Shown here piece by piece: positions 46,095 to 54,981 of a stretch of DNA of 64,000 bases. A program made the translations under genes and the position numbers. This stretch comes from JAMZMI01 sp039970095. GTDB taxonomy: Bacteria; Bacteroidota; Bacteroidia; Cytophagales; Cyclobacteriaceae. The notes under the pieces were generated by a model that made no database searches, was not told the origin of the DNA, and worked only from the letters and a program-made list of their open reading frames with translations. How positions within the stretch are numbered: position 1 is the stretch's first letter; every line of letters starts with the position of its first letter. The stretch spans positions 1 to 64,000 of the forward strand of contig JBDVMP010000063.1 of assembly GCA_039970095.1 (NCBI GenBank), given 5' to 3'.

Positions 46095-46757
46095 ATGAAA
46101 AAGTTAATATTTGCAATTTTTGCCTTTGTGGCAATAACGACATCTCACGCCCAAAGACTGGATATGAGTACCGTCAACCCGGAATACATCAAGGTGTTAG
46201 AAGGACGTACATCTAAGTTTTTGGATAAGATAGATTTAGGTGATAAATACGATGAAGTGCAGCAGGTTGTCATCGAGCAGTACTGCAATCTGAGCTCCAT
46301 TCATGACACCTGTGATACACGAAAAGTAGCACTGCGGCCTTTGGATATTTCCAAAGAAGAGAAAGACCAGATGATCATCAACTTGGAGAACGAAAGAGAT
46401 AGAAATCTCTACGTCCGTCACAATGCCTATATCGCTCAGCTGCTGGGAGCAGGCCTTACTTATGAGCAGGTGGATCAGGTGAAAGACGGTATGACTTACG
46501 GTGTACTACCAATCACCAAGGAGGGTTATGAAGACATGCTGTTGAACCTTACAGATGAACAAAAAAAGCAAATTTGGATTTGGTTGTACGAAGCACGTGA
46601 GCGCGCCATGGATCAGAGCTCTTCTGACGACAAACACAAGATGTTCGGCAAATACAAAGGCCGCATTAACAATTATCTGTCCAAGGAAGGTTACGATCTC
46701 AATGCAGAGAGCAAGGCCTGGCATGAGCGAATGAAAGCTGCAGGTAAGAAGCTCTAA
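46095..46757 (+). CDS. DUF3826-like secreted protein
   Basis: 220 residues. Signal peptide about 1-19 (TTSHAQ), then an all-helical mature domain rich in Arg/Lys/Glu (VLEGRTSKFLDKIDLGD, EKDQMIINLENERDRNLYVRH, WIWLYEARERAMDQSS, ending SKAWHERMKAAGKKL). It matches the DUF3826 pattern that I know from pectin utilisation loci, where it is often next to TIM-barrel or GH105 genes. No catalytic motif is visible. 19 bases after the Tat protein gene. Function unknown; a periplasmic binding or chaperone-like role is only a guess. Confidence 0.78.
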   Translation: MKKLIFAIFAFVAITTSHAQRLDMSTVNPEYIKVLEGRTSKFLDKIDLGDKYDEVQQVVIEQYCNLSSIHDTCDTRKVALRPLDISKEEKDQMIINLENERDRNLYVRHNAYIAQLLGAGLTYEQVDQVKDGMTYGVLPITKEGYEDMLLNLTDEQKKQIWIWLYEARERAMDQSSSDDKHKMFGKYKGRINNYLSKEGYDLNAESKAWHERMKAAGKKL

Positions 46758-46769
46758 TTGAGGGCAAAG

Positions 46770-47948
46770 GTGAAAAACAATCGAATCAAATCAACTATTG
46801 CATCATTTCGACGAAGGAGAAATCTTTCTCTCAACATAGTAGCAATCCTCCTGATGTTAGTGAGTTGCCAACCTAATGAACTTCTCAAGGAAGTATCGCC
46901 TATCGTGATGGAACAAATATACGAGGAAGTGAAAACGCCTCATAAGTATGGATTGGTTCTGGCACCCCAAGATCAAACCAAGAAGATCGATTGCCCTACA
47001 GTTTTCCGAAAGGATGATACCTGGTACATGACCTATTTCATCTACGATGGACGAGGTTATGAAACATGGTTGGGCACAAGCGAAAACTTACTGGACTGGG
47101 AGGTACTAGGTAAAGTGATGGCCTTTTCCGATGACAGTATACAGTGGGATCAGAATCAGAAAGCCGGATATCCAAGTTTGCAAGACCCTAAATGGGGTGG
47201 GTCTTATGAACTCAGCAAATTCGATAACAAGTATTGGATGCCGTATTTTGGAGGAAGTACTACCGGTTATGAAGCTGGTTTACTTTCCTTGGGGATGTCC
47301 TATACAGAAAATGACCCTTCTTTAGCCCACCTTTGGGAGCGACTCGATCGGCCTATTTTCAAGGCTACAGATCCGGATGCTAGATGGTGGGAAAATAGCA
47401 CTATTTACAAAACATGGGTACTGAAAGATGATAGCAAAACAACCGGTTATCCATTTGTGATGTATTACAATGCGCGTGGTGATAGTATCAAACCCAAAAG
47501 AGGTGCGGAGCGCATAGGAATGGCAGTTTCCAATGATATGGTGAACTGGGAGCGCTTTGGCGAAGGCCCTGTCATCAATCATCACAAAGGTATCTCTGGG
47601 GATGCCGTCATTCAGAAGATAGATGATGTTTGGGTGATGTTCTATTTTGGGGCTTTCTGGCCAGATAGGAAAGATCACGATGCATTCAATCGCTTTGCGT
47701 GTTCTTATGATCTGGTCAACTGGACAGAGTGGGAAGGCGAAGACCTTATTGCCCCATCAGAGCCTTATGACAATTGGTTTGCGCACAAATCCTTTGTAGT
47801 TAAATGGGAGGGAGTGGTTTACCATTTCTACTGTGCTACCAATCGCGACGAAGAGCGTGGCATTGCTGTGGCAACATCCAAGGATTTAGGAAAGAGCGAA
47901 ATTGAATATGTGAGAATGCCTGAAATGGGCGATACCAAATTGAAGTAA
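46770..47948 (+). CDS. GH43/GH32-like beta-propeller glycosidase, lipoprotein
   Basis: About 392 residues. Start chosen at GTG 46770 because GAGG lies 7 bases upstream; a TTG at 46758 directly follows the previous stop. Lipobox LMLVSC near residue 33, preceded by an unusually Arg-rich stretch (SFRRRRNLSLN) that is the translation of a repeat element. Five-bladed propeller with IDCPTVFRKDDTWYMTYF (first Asp), GYPSLQDPKWGG, RWWENSTIYK, GISGDAVIQ and FAHKSFVVKWEG as blade motifs; the acidic residues fit a GH-F/GH-J clan enzyme, but the exact family is unclear. The next GH2 gene starts one base after its stop. Confidence 0.78.
   Translation: MKNNRIKSTIASFRRRRNLSLNIVAILLMLVSCQPNELLKEVSPIVMEQIYEEVKTPHKYGLVLAPQDQTKKIDCPTVFRKDDTWYMTYFIYDGRGYETWLGTSENLLDWEVLGKVMAFSDDSIQWDQNQKAGYPSLQDPKWGGSYELSKFDNKYWMPYFGGSTTGYEAGLLSLGMSYTENDPSLAHLWERLDRPIFKATDPDARWWENSTIYKTWVLKDDSKTTGYPFVMYYNARGDSIKPKRGAERIGMAVSNDMVNWERFGEGPVINHHKGISGDAVIQKIDDVWVMFYFGAFWPDRKDHDAFNRFACSYDLVNWTEWEGEDLIAPSEPYDNWFAHKSFVVKWEGVVYHFYCATNRDEERGIAVATSKDLGKSEIEYVRMPEMGDTKLK
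46803..46830. repeat. Palindromic element translated in the lipoprotein signal peptide
   Basis: TCATTTCGACGAAG followed by GAGAAA-TC-TTTCTC. It resembles the short dispersed intergenic repeats of Bacteroidota but lies inside the coding sequence and encodes the SFRRRRNLSL part of the signal peptide. Confidence 0.5.
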
Positions 47949-47949
47949 A

Positions 47950-50439
47950 ATGAATTATCACTGCCGTCTTTCGCAGCGAGGAGAAGGAATCTTTAAGCCA
48001 AAGAATCTAGTCATTGCTAAAATTAAAGATCGCTTCGCACTGCTCGCGATAACGACAATGGTGTTGCTTTCTTCTTGTACCCAAACCACCCCCCGTGAAG
48101 TAGTTGATTTCAACTGGGACTGGAGGTTTCAACTCGGCAATGATAGCCTGGCTTTCAGCCCCGGATATGATGACACTGACTGGCGAAAACTCAACCTGCC
48201 TCACGACTGGAGTATAGAAGGTGAGTTTAGCGAGGATCATAAAACGAGTCAATCGGGAGGAGCATTACCCGCCGGAACAGGTTGGTATAGGAAAACCTTC
48301 AAGTTCGATCCGTCCGATCAGGGCAAGCAGGTTTATATTGATTTCGGAGGCGTTTACTGCAATAGTGAAGCCTGGATCAACGGAGAATATCTGGGCAAAA
48401 GAGCCTTTGGCTATATTTCTTTTCGATATGATTTGACACCACATCTCAAGTTTGATGCCCCAAATGTTTTGGCGGTGAGGGTGGACAATTCTCAGCAGCC
48501 AAACTCGCGCTGGTATACGGGTTCTGGTATTTACCGCAAGGTAGAATTAGTGAAGACAAACAAAGTACACGTAGGGCAGTGGGGAGTCTTTGTGACTACT
48601 CCAGAAGTCTCAGCACAGCAAGCCAAAGTGGTGGCTGATATCACGATTTGGAATCAATCAGGTTTATCAAGAAACGTTCAGGTTGAAACCAACCTCCTCG
48701 ATCCGAGCGGAAAGATACTGGCAACAGAAAGACAAGGTTTTGATACTCCGTCTGGTGATTATACTATCACTCAAACTTTTGATGTGGTGAATCCTAGTCT
48801 TTGGTCAATCGATTCGCCTAGTACGTATTTGACTCAAACAAAAGTGATGGAAAATGGGGATGTGATTGACGAGACCAATACACCTTTCGGCATTCGATCA
48901 TTTGAGTTTGATGCCGCAAAAGGGTTTTTCCTAAACGGGAAATATCTCAAAATTCATGGGGTAAATCAGCATCATGACTTGGGAGCACTAGGTGCTGCTT
49001 TCAACAAACGAGCGGCCGAACGTCAGCTCGAAATATTGAAAGAAATGGGAGTGAATGGCGTTCGTATGGCGCACAATCCGCCGGCAGAGGCATTGCTTGA
49101 CCTCTGTGATCAGATGGGGTTTATCGTAGTAGACGAGTCGTTTGATGTCTGGGCCAAAGGCAAAAAGAAATATGATTATAAGGTGGATTGGGAGGAAAAT
49201 CATGTGCGAGATATGCAGGACATGGTCAAGCGGGACCGCAATCACCCGTCTATCTTTATTTGGAGCATTGGCAATGAAATCAGAGAGCAGTTCGATTCTA
49301 CTGGCTTGACCATCACACGAGAGCTTGCAGATATAGTGAAAGAGCTGGACACCACTCGAATGATCACAAGCGGGCTTACAGAAAATGAAGCCGACAAGAA
49401 CTTTATCTATCAATCTGGCGCATTGGATTTACTCAGCTTCAATTACAAGCACGAAGCTTATGCCGATCTGCCAAATCGTTTTCCTAATGTGCCTATGCTG
49501 GCATCCGAAACTTCATCTGCCTTTGGTACGCGCGGGCACTATGATATGCCATCTGATAGCATTCAGCGCTGGCCGGCCAAATACAACGAACCCATTACGA
49601 ATGCCAATCCAGATTATACCGTTTCTGCTTATGACATGATCTCCGCCTATTGGGGATCAACTCATGAGGAGACATGGAAAGTAGTGAAGAAGCTAGATCA
49701 CATGGCGGGTATTTACGTCTGGTCCGGGTTTGATTATCTGGGCGAACCAGACCCATACCCTTATCCCGCTCGTAGTTCATATCTCGGTATTATCGACCTT
49801 GCAGGCTTTCCTAAGGACGCCTACTACATGTATCAAAGTGAGTGGATTGATGAGCCAATGCTTCATGTTTTTCCTCACTGGAACTGGGAGGCAGGGCAAA
49901 CTGTAGATGTGTGGGCTTATTACAACAATGCAGATGAAGTAGAGCTTTTCCTTAACGGAAATTCGCTTGGCGCAAAAAGTAAGGGAGGCGATGATCTCCA
50001 TGTTTGGTGGAGACTGAAGTATGAGCCTGGAACATTGATCGCTGTATCAAGAAAGGACGGGGAAGAAATTCTCCGAAAAGAAATCAAAACAGCAGGTGAG
50101 CCATCCAAAATCAACCTCTCAGCTGACCGCCAGACAATTTCTGCTGATGGTTATGATTTGTCTTTTATTACTGTTGAAGTTTTAGACGATCATGGAACGC
50201 TAGCTCCAAATGCAGATAATCTCATTGAGTTTGAGGTCTCCGGTCCGGGTAAAATTGTGGGAACTGATAATGGCTATCAAGCCAGCTGGGAATCTTTTAA
50301 AGCCAATCAACGCAAAGCCTGGAAAGGCAAGTGTCTGGTCATCGTTCAGTCTACCAAAGAAGCCGGAAAGATTAAGTTGACGGCTAAGTCTGACGAGCTT
50401 GAAGGAGAAGATGTTGTGATTAACTCGATGAGATTTTAG
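47950..50439 (+). CDS. GH2-family beta-galactosidase-like enzyme, lipoprotein
   Basis: 829 residues. Lipobox MVLLSSC near residue 43; the long region before it is mostly translated repeat DNA (see 47966-48057). Then the sugar-binding jelly roll (NWDWRFQLG, LPHDWSIEGEF, GTGWYRKTF), Ig-like domain, TIM barrel (about 300-600) with acid/base E443 in IWSIGNE and nucleophile E520 in LASETSSAFG, a DUF4982-like domain and a C-terminal Ig/invasin-like module (about 715-820). Starts one base after the previous stop. It is a standard Bacteroidota GH2 and probably removes beta-galactose from pectic side chains. Confidence 0.92.
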   Translation: MNYHCRLSQRGEGIFKPKNLVIAKIKDRFALLAITTMVLLSSCTQTTPREVVDFNWDWRFQLGNDSLAFSPGYDDTDWRKLNLPHDWSIEGEFSEDHKTSQSGGALPAGTGWYRKTFKFDPSDQGKQVYIDFGGVYCNSEAWINGEYLGKRAFGYISFRYDLTPHLKFDAPNVLAVRVDNSQQPNSRWYTGSGIYRKVELVKTNKVHVGQWGVFVTTPEVSAQQAKVVADITIWNQSGLSRNVQVETNLLDPSGKILATERQGFDTPSGDYTITQTFDVVNPSLWSIDSPSTYLTQTKVMENGDVIDETNTPFGIRSFEFDAAKGFFLNGKYLKIHGVNQHHDLGALGAAFNKRAAERQLEILKEMGVNGVRMAHNPPAEALLDLCDQMGFIVVDESFDVWAKGKKKYDYKVDWEENHVRDMQDMVKRDRNHPSIFIWSIGNEIREQFDSTGLTITRELADIVKELDTTRMITSGLTENEADKNFIYQSGALDLLSFNYKHEAYADLPNRFPNVPMLASETSSAFGTRGHYDMPSDSIQRWPAKYNEPITNANPDYTVSAYDMISAYWGSTHEETWKVVKKLDHMAGIYVWSGFDYLGEPDPYPYPARSSYLGIIDLAGFPKDAYYMYQSEWIDEPMLHVFPHWNWEAGQTVDVWAYYNNADEVELFLNGNSLGAKSKGGDDLHVWWRLKYEPGTLIAVSRKDGEEILRKEIKTAGEPSKINLSADRQTISADGYDLSFITVEVLDDHGTLAPNADNLIEFEVSGPGKIVGTDNGYQASWESFKANQRKAWKGKCLVIVQSTKEAGKIKLTAKSDELEGEDVVINSMRF
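47966..48057. repeat. Imperfect inverted repeat inside the GH2 signal-peptide region
   Basis: The left arm (47966-47994, GTCTTTCGCAGCGAGGAG...) and the right arm (48025-48057, AAAGATCGCTTCGCACTG...) are imperfect reverse complements of ~30 bases around a 30-base centre. The arms resemble the common TCATTTCG...GAAGGAGAAATCTTT and CGCGA...GAAGCGATCTTT repeat types. The element is read through in frame and supplies most of the residues before the lipobox. Confidence 0.5.
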
Positions 50440-50442
50440 CAC

Positions 50443-50475
50443 TTTGGAATCATAAGTAACAAGCATTTACTTTGG
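50443..50475 (+). promoter_or_regulatory. Candidate Bacteroidota promoter
   Basis: TTTG (50443), a 21-base spacer and TACTTTGG (50468) match TTG-N17-23-TAnnTTTG with one mismatch. It begins four bases after the GH2 stop and points to the small ORF at 50494. The octamer TACTTTGG also occurs in the putative sigma-gene promoter at 27588. Confidence 0.4.
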
Positions 50476-50493
50476 TGGTTTAACTTTCAAAAT

Positions 50494-50574
50494 ATGTGGC
50501 CTCCAGAAGTTCTTGTGAGTACAATTGCCGGTGTTGCACTTCTCACGATATTCTTTCTCGAATCAAAAAGGTAA
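50494..50574 (+). CDS. Possible 26-residue single-pass membrane peptide
   Basis: ATG to TAA, 26 codons: MWPPEVLVSTIAGVALLTIF, then FLESKR. A Pro/acid N-terminus, a 17-residue hydrophobic helix and a basic tail form a plausible one-pass inner-membrane peptide. A promoter-like sequence lies just upstream. There is no Shine-Dalgarno and no homologue known to me, so it may be chance. Confidence 0.3.
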   Translation: MWPPEVLVSTIAGVALLTIFFLESKR

Positions 50575-50648
50575 TGGCAGTAAGAAGAAATATTTCGTTT
50601 CAAAGTGGATACAAAACAGCGTAATAGTGTACGCTAAAGAAGCTTTTT

Positions 50649-51152
50649 TTATTTCCTTCTAATCCCCTGTGTTGTAAACGAGATGCCTTGTTGAGAGGAA
50701 GTTGAGATCATTACTGCTTCAAAAAAGGGCTCAATAGAAGCTCTGGGGCTTGCCCAATCAAATATGAAATTTGCACCAGTGCCACCATACCTGTCGTTTT
50801 TATCAATTACTATTTCTACAGTCTCCATAGGGAGTAAGTAAACCGGGTTATCAAAGTAGGTTCTGATCAGCGACCCCTTAGTATCATAATATGAGGCTTT
50901 GAGTATGTAGAGGGTATCTTCTGAACTAATGTTCCTCATACTCACCGTGGATGCTAGGAGGTGTGTTCCTTCCTCGTTTCGCTCATAAATTTCTGAGTAG
51001 ATAGACAGATAACTGCTCCCTAGGTTCAGGCTATCCGTATCCAGTGCAACACTTCTTTTGTTCCAGTTTTCTTTGTTAAATGAGCTTACTGGTTTTTCCT
51101 GTGCGCATGCACACAAAACAACCAGCAGGACGAGAAAAAAAGTCTGTTTCAT
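50649..51152 (-). CDS. DUF3124-like lipoprotein
   Basis: 167 residues. Lipobox VVLCAC at about residue 16. The mature beta-rich domain contains YLSIYSEIYERNEEGTHLL, ASTVSMRNISSEDTLYI and GGTGANFIFDWAS, the pattern of DUF3124. Unknown function; the domain is a small Ig-like fold. Transcribed opposite to the sugar genes and probably unrelated to pectin use. It shares a 293-base divergent spacer with the TonB-receptor-like gene. Confidence 0.82.
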   Translation of the reverse strand: MKQTFFLVLLVVLCACAQEKPVSSFNKENWNKRSVALDTDSLNLGSSYLSIYSEIYERNEEGTHLLASTVSMRNISSEDTLYILKASYYDTKGSLIRTYFDNPVYLLPMETVEIVIDKNDRYGGTGANFIFDWASPRASIEPFFEAVMISTSSQQGISFTTQGIRRK

Positions 51153-51349
51153 AGTGCTTGTTTTAAATACGGAAATTAGTCAATTTGATTTACTATCCGT
51201 CCTGAGAACCAATTTTAGGACTTATGAGTTTGATAATTCGACAAAAAGTAAAACTCATTTAATGATAAGGGCTTATTGTCTCGTCTCACTTATAGATAAT
51301 TGCAATTATGAATGTGTCTATTGCTAAAAGTTTAAAGAATTATTGATTG

Positions 51350-51379
51350 GTCAGTGAATTATAGTGGCAATTCGCTGAC
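51350..51379. promoter_or_regulatory. 11-bp inverted repeat upstream of the TonB-receptor-like gene
   Basis: GTCAGTGAATT and AATTCGCTGAC are separated by eight bases (10 of 11 match, the other is a G-T pair). It is 67 bases ahead of the start at 51446 in the divergent spacer, so it may be an operator for one or both flanking genes. Confidence 0.45.
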
Positions 51380-51445
51380 TTATTCAGATTTACTTCATAT
51401 TTCGTTGTTAATTTTGATTTTCAATCAAAACCTGTCGTACTCCCA

Positions 51446-54169
51446 GTGAAATATTTACTACTTGCTCTAACAGTTTTTTCCTTTCAATTTTTGTCAGCTC
51501 AGACGTTTGTCATTTCTGGTACCGTACAGGATAAAGTTGAGAAGGCCACCTTCCCGGGTGCGACTGTAATGGTTACCAATCCCGCTGATACCAGTTTGCT
51601 AAAAGGAGGTGTTACAGATTTCAATGGCCAGTTTCGAATAGCCGATCTCGTGTCTGGCAATTATTTGGTTAAGGTGAATTTTGTAGGTTTTAAGACGCTA
51701 TATCGTTCTGTTGAGCTGAAATCCAATATAGATCTCGGTGTTCTGGATCTCGAAGAGGATACTAAAGTACTATCCGCAGTTGAGGTAGTGGGTAAACCTG
51801 TGGCAGCTATGCAAAAGGGTGATACTACACAGTTCAGCGCTGGAGCATACAAGACTGCTCCGGACGCGTCTAGCCAGGATTTGATCGAAAAGCTTCCGGG
51901 GATTTCAAACATGGATGGAAAACTGCAAGCCAATGGCGAAGATGTTCAGGTAATACTTGTAGACGGAAAGCCATTTTTTGGTGGTGATGTCAGTGCCGCA
52001 TTGCAAAACTTACCAGCAGAGGTGATTGCTAGTGTTCAGATTTTTGATAAAAAAAGTGATAAAGCCGCCTTGAGTGGTTTCGATGATGGTAATCAGCAAA
52101 AGACCATCAACATCATAACCAAGCCCAGCAGAAAAGTGGGGCAGTTTGGGAAAACAACCGTAGGATATGGAACTGACGATACCTATCAGGTGGCTACCAG
52201 TATCAATTTTTTCAATGATGATCAGCGAATCACCGTTACTGGGCTCAGCAACAATACAAACCTTGTGAGCTACTCAGCAGATCCCAACGATCTGGGAGAT
52301 GCCCGTACCCAAAATGGTTTGATAAAAACGAACAATTTCGGAATAAACTTTAGTGATGATATTGGAGAAAAACTAGAAGTTCATGGCAATTATCAGTTTT
52401 CTCATCAGCAAAATCAGGAAAGCAACGAATTGCTGCGTGATTATGCGCTAGCTTCGGATTCAGGTCAGGTTTATAGTGAAGACCGAAACTATGATAAGAC
52501 GAATGCCAGGCATGTCATAGGAATGAAACTGCAGTATGAACCGAATGAAAATAACACTTTTATTTTCCGTCCAAATGCGTCTTTTCGTCACGAGGAAACA
52601 CTGGATCAGTTTCAGGGGCAAACAGTGAGCCTCGACGCGCCAATCAACGCTACTGACAATAAATCTGATGCTTTCAAGAAGGATTATGATTATAATAGCA
52701 ACCTTTATTATGGGCGCAAATTTGACAAAAAGGGAAGAAGCCTGACCACACGCCTTCACACCGGCTGGCATTGGAATGAAGATGAGTCAAACCGATTTGC
52801 AACGAACACATTTTATGATTCAGAGGATAGCGTTTCTATCATAGATCAGTTGACAAACCGACTGAGAACAGGATTTTCCTGGGAGACACAACTGTCCTAT
52901 ACCGAACCATTGGGAAAGCGAGGGTTGGTTGAAGTCGAATACCAAATAGGGGATAGGATCAATGACTCAGATCAGCTCACATATGATGTGAATGAGGAAG
53001 GGAACTACCTGAACATTGATACAGCATTGAGCAACACTTTTGAAAACAACTATCTCACTCAGGAATTGGAACTAGGCTATCAATACCGGTTTGAGAAATT
53101 GCGCTTGCAGATGGAAGCCGAATACCAAAGGGAGCAATTAAAAAATGATCAGGAGTTTCCGTTGGAGCTTCGGCAGAATAGGGTATTTCGCAGTTGGTTG
53201 CCATCAGCTAGGGTGGATTACCGGATAAACGAAAACAAGCGTCTTCTGGTCAATTACCGCACATCCACCAATGAACCTTCTACTAGCAACCTTCAAAATG
53301 TTATAGACCAATCTAACCCACTTCAGCTCAGAGTGGGAAACCCGAATTTGAATCAGTCTTACAACCACAGAGTACGAGCCAGATTTTGGTCCAATGACAT
53401 GGATTCAGGTAAGTCCATCTATGTCAACGTTGAAGGCAACCTGACTCAGGATCATATCACAAATTCCACTTTTATTGCCACAGAGGAAACCGAAGTAATG
53501 GATGGTGTCGTGTTGGAGCCGGGCTCACAACTTATAAAACCAGCAAATGTTGATGGTTATTACCGTTTTCGAACTTACACGAGCTATGGTCAGCCCATTG
53601 AGACGTTAAAGTCAAATATCCGGCTCAACGGAGTTTTTAACATGATAAGAAAGCCCGGGCAGATCAATGACCAGATTAATTATAGCAATTATAAAAACTA
53701 TTGGTTAGGCATATCTCTTTCAAGTAACATCAGCGAAAATCTGGATTTCAATGTTTCTTCATGGTCCAGCTACAATACTGTAAAAAACTCTCTAAGTCCC
53801 AATCTCAACAATAACTATTACACACAGAGCACAAGTCTGAAATACAGATGGGTTTTTTGGGATGGTATCGTTTACAGAGTGGATTTGAAACATCAAATGA
53901 ACAGTGGGCTTTCTGCTGGTTATGACAATAGCTACACGCTACTCAATATGAGCGCAGGAAAGAAGTTTCTGAAAAACGATCTGGCAGAGATCAGCATCAA
54001 CGTTTACGATTTGCTTCAGCAGAATAATAACGCCCGGAGAAGCGTGACAGAATTATATCTGGAGGATAAACAGTCAACCGTGCTGCAGCGCTACTTTATG
54101 CTCACGTTTACTTACAATATCCGCCATTTCAATGCGGGTACGACCATTGAGGATTTTGATGAGATTTGA
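51446..54169 (+). CDS. TonB-dependent-receptor-like outer-membrane beta-barrel protein
   Basis: 907 residues. GTG start at 51446; signal peptide ends LSAQ (about 19). Carboxypeptidase-regulatory-like domain about 22-105 (ISGTVQDKVEKATFPGATVMV, GVTDFNGQFRI), plug-like region about 110-220 (SSQDLIEKLPGISNMDG, VILVDGKPFFGGD, EVIASVQIFDKKSD), then a beta-barrel of the outer-membrane-protein-beta-barrel family (OMP_b-brl_3 type). It lacks a SusD partner. Such proteins may carry metal chelates or peptides and may not be linked to pectin. Its stop touches the end of the convergent 54170-54769 gene. Confidence 0.88.
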   Translation: MKYLLLALTVFSFQFLSAQTFVISGTVQDKVEKATFPGATVMVTNPADTSLLKGGVTDFNGQFRIADLVSGNYLVKVNFVGFKTLYRSVELKSNIDLGVLDLEEDTKVLSAVEVVGKPVAAMQKGDTTQFSAGAYKTAPDASSQDLIEKLPGISNMDGKLQANGEDVQVILVDGKPFFGGDVSAALQNLPAEVIASVQIFDKKSDKAALSGFDDGNQQKTINIITKPSRKVGQFGKTTVGYGTDDTYQVATSINFFNDDQRITVTGLSNNTNLVSYSADPNDLGDARTQNGLIKTNNFGINFSDDIGEKLEVHGNYQFSHQQNQESNELLRDYALASDSGQVYSEDRNYDKTNARHVIGMKLQYEPNENNTFIFRPNASFRHEETLDQFQGQTVSLDAPINATDNKSDAFKKDYDYNSNLYYGRKFDKKGRSLTTRLHTGWHWNEDESNRFATNTFYDSEDSVSIIDQLTNRLRTGFSWETQLSYTEPLGKRGLVEVEYQIGDRINDSDQLTYDVNEEGNYLNIDTALSNTFENNYLTQELELGYQYRFEKLRLQMEAEYQREQLKNDQEFPLELRQNRVFRSWLPSARVDYRINENKRLLVNYRTSTNEPSTSNLQNVIDQSNPLQLRVGNPNLNQSYNHRVRARFWSNDMDSGKSIYVNVEGNLTQDHITNSTFIATEETEVMDGVVLEPGSQLIKPANVDGYYRFRTYTSYGQPIETLKSNIRLNGVFNMIRKPGQINDQINYSNYKNYWLGISLSSNISENLDFNVSSWSSYNTVKNSLSPNLNNNYYTQSTSLKYRWVFWDGIVYRVDLKHQMNSGLSAGYDNSYTLLNMSAGKKFLKNDLAEISINVYDLLQQNNNARRSVTELYLEDKQSTVLQRYFMLTFTYNIRHFNAGTTIEDFDEI

Positions 54170-54769
54170 TCAATAGCTGAATTTTAAGAGTTTGTTGTAA
54201 CCAATAAAGTTGATGTAAAGCTCATTCGTTTGTGATGTTTTTATTCGAGTCAAATCAAACTTGATCTGCTTGTGGTCTTGACGTTTTCTGGTTTTAAAAT
54301 TTTTTGATGCGAATGCCAGATTTACGATAGTTCTACCTTGCTTATTGATCTGGTAAAAGCCGTCCCAAATTAGTTCGAAATTTGCTGCCTCATTTTCCAT
54401 AATGCCGTCTCCGCTGTACCAAATAGTGAAAAGCAAGTTGTCTTTACAAATCTCAAAAGGAGGGTCATATTCATTGTTTAAATTCTTTATTGATAAATCA
54501 TGTAAGAAATTGCTATAGCGATTCCTCCTATATCTAAAGCCGTCAGGCCCATAAAGATTGTATTGCCATTCGTTTATAGTATTGACAGCTTGATCAAATT
54601 TCATATTGTTCATAGTAATAAAATGCGTCTCATGAGTTTCGAGTCGTACTTGTTCGGCAGTATCAATTTGTTGCTGTAGTGGGACGCAGCGTTGAAATAG
54701 AATAAGGGTTACGATCGGAATCTTTAAAAGTTTAAGCAGAGATTTATGAGCTTGGTGTTGGCGGATCAT
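54170..54769 (-). CDS. Uncharacterised putative lipoprotein
   Basis: 199 residues, no family recognised. The N-terminus has basic residues, a hydrophobic run (IPIVTLILFQ) and Cys28, so it may be a lipoprotein. The mature part is Asn-, Tyr- and Arg-rich with beta-strand character (WQYNLYGPDGFRYRRNRY, DNLLFTIWYSGDGIM, FDLTRIKTSQTNELYINFIG). Convergent with the TonB-receptor-like gene, from which it is separated by no bases; it shares a divergent spacer with GH31. Confidence 0.6.
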   Translation of the reverse strand: MIRQHQAHKSLLKLLKIPIVTLILFQRCVPLQQQIDTAEQVRLETHETHFITMNNMKFDQAVNTINEWQYNLYGPDGFRYRRNRYSNFLHDLSIKNLNNEYDPPFEICKDNLLFTIWYSGDGIMENEAANFELIWDGFYQINKQGRTIVNLAFASKNFKTRKRQDHKQIKFDLTRIKTSQTNELYINFIGYNKLLKFSY

Positions 54770-54981
54770 ATTCAGGGTACTTGGTTGAGTGAGATCATCA
54801 AACTTCTTGCCATTTTTGTTGTTTGAGCGTTGCTATTTCGATTTAAGATTGGGACTAGATTTGATTATTACATCATTCATTGCAAATCAATTAAAATTTA
54901 CAAAATCATTCGCTGTTAAAATCTGGCATATGGTTGTTTTTATAATTTCTACTTTCGGAATTATTAATCCGAGAGTAACGA

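Noticed and set aside
51058..51327. 89-codon plus-strand ORF over the DUF3124 gene start
   Set aside because: Mostly antisense to the DUF3124 gene and without family or signal features; treated as chance.
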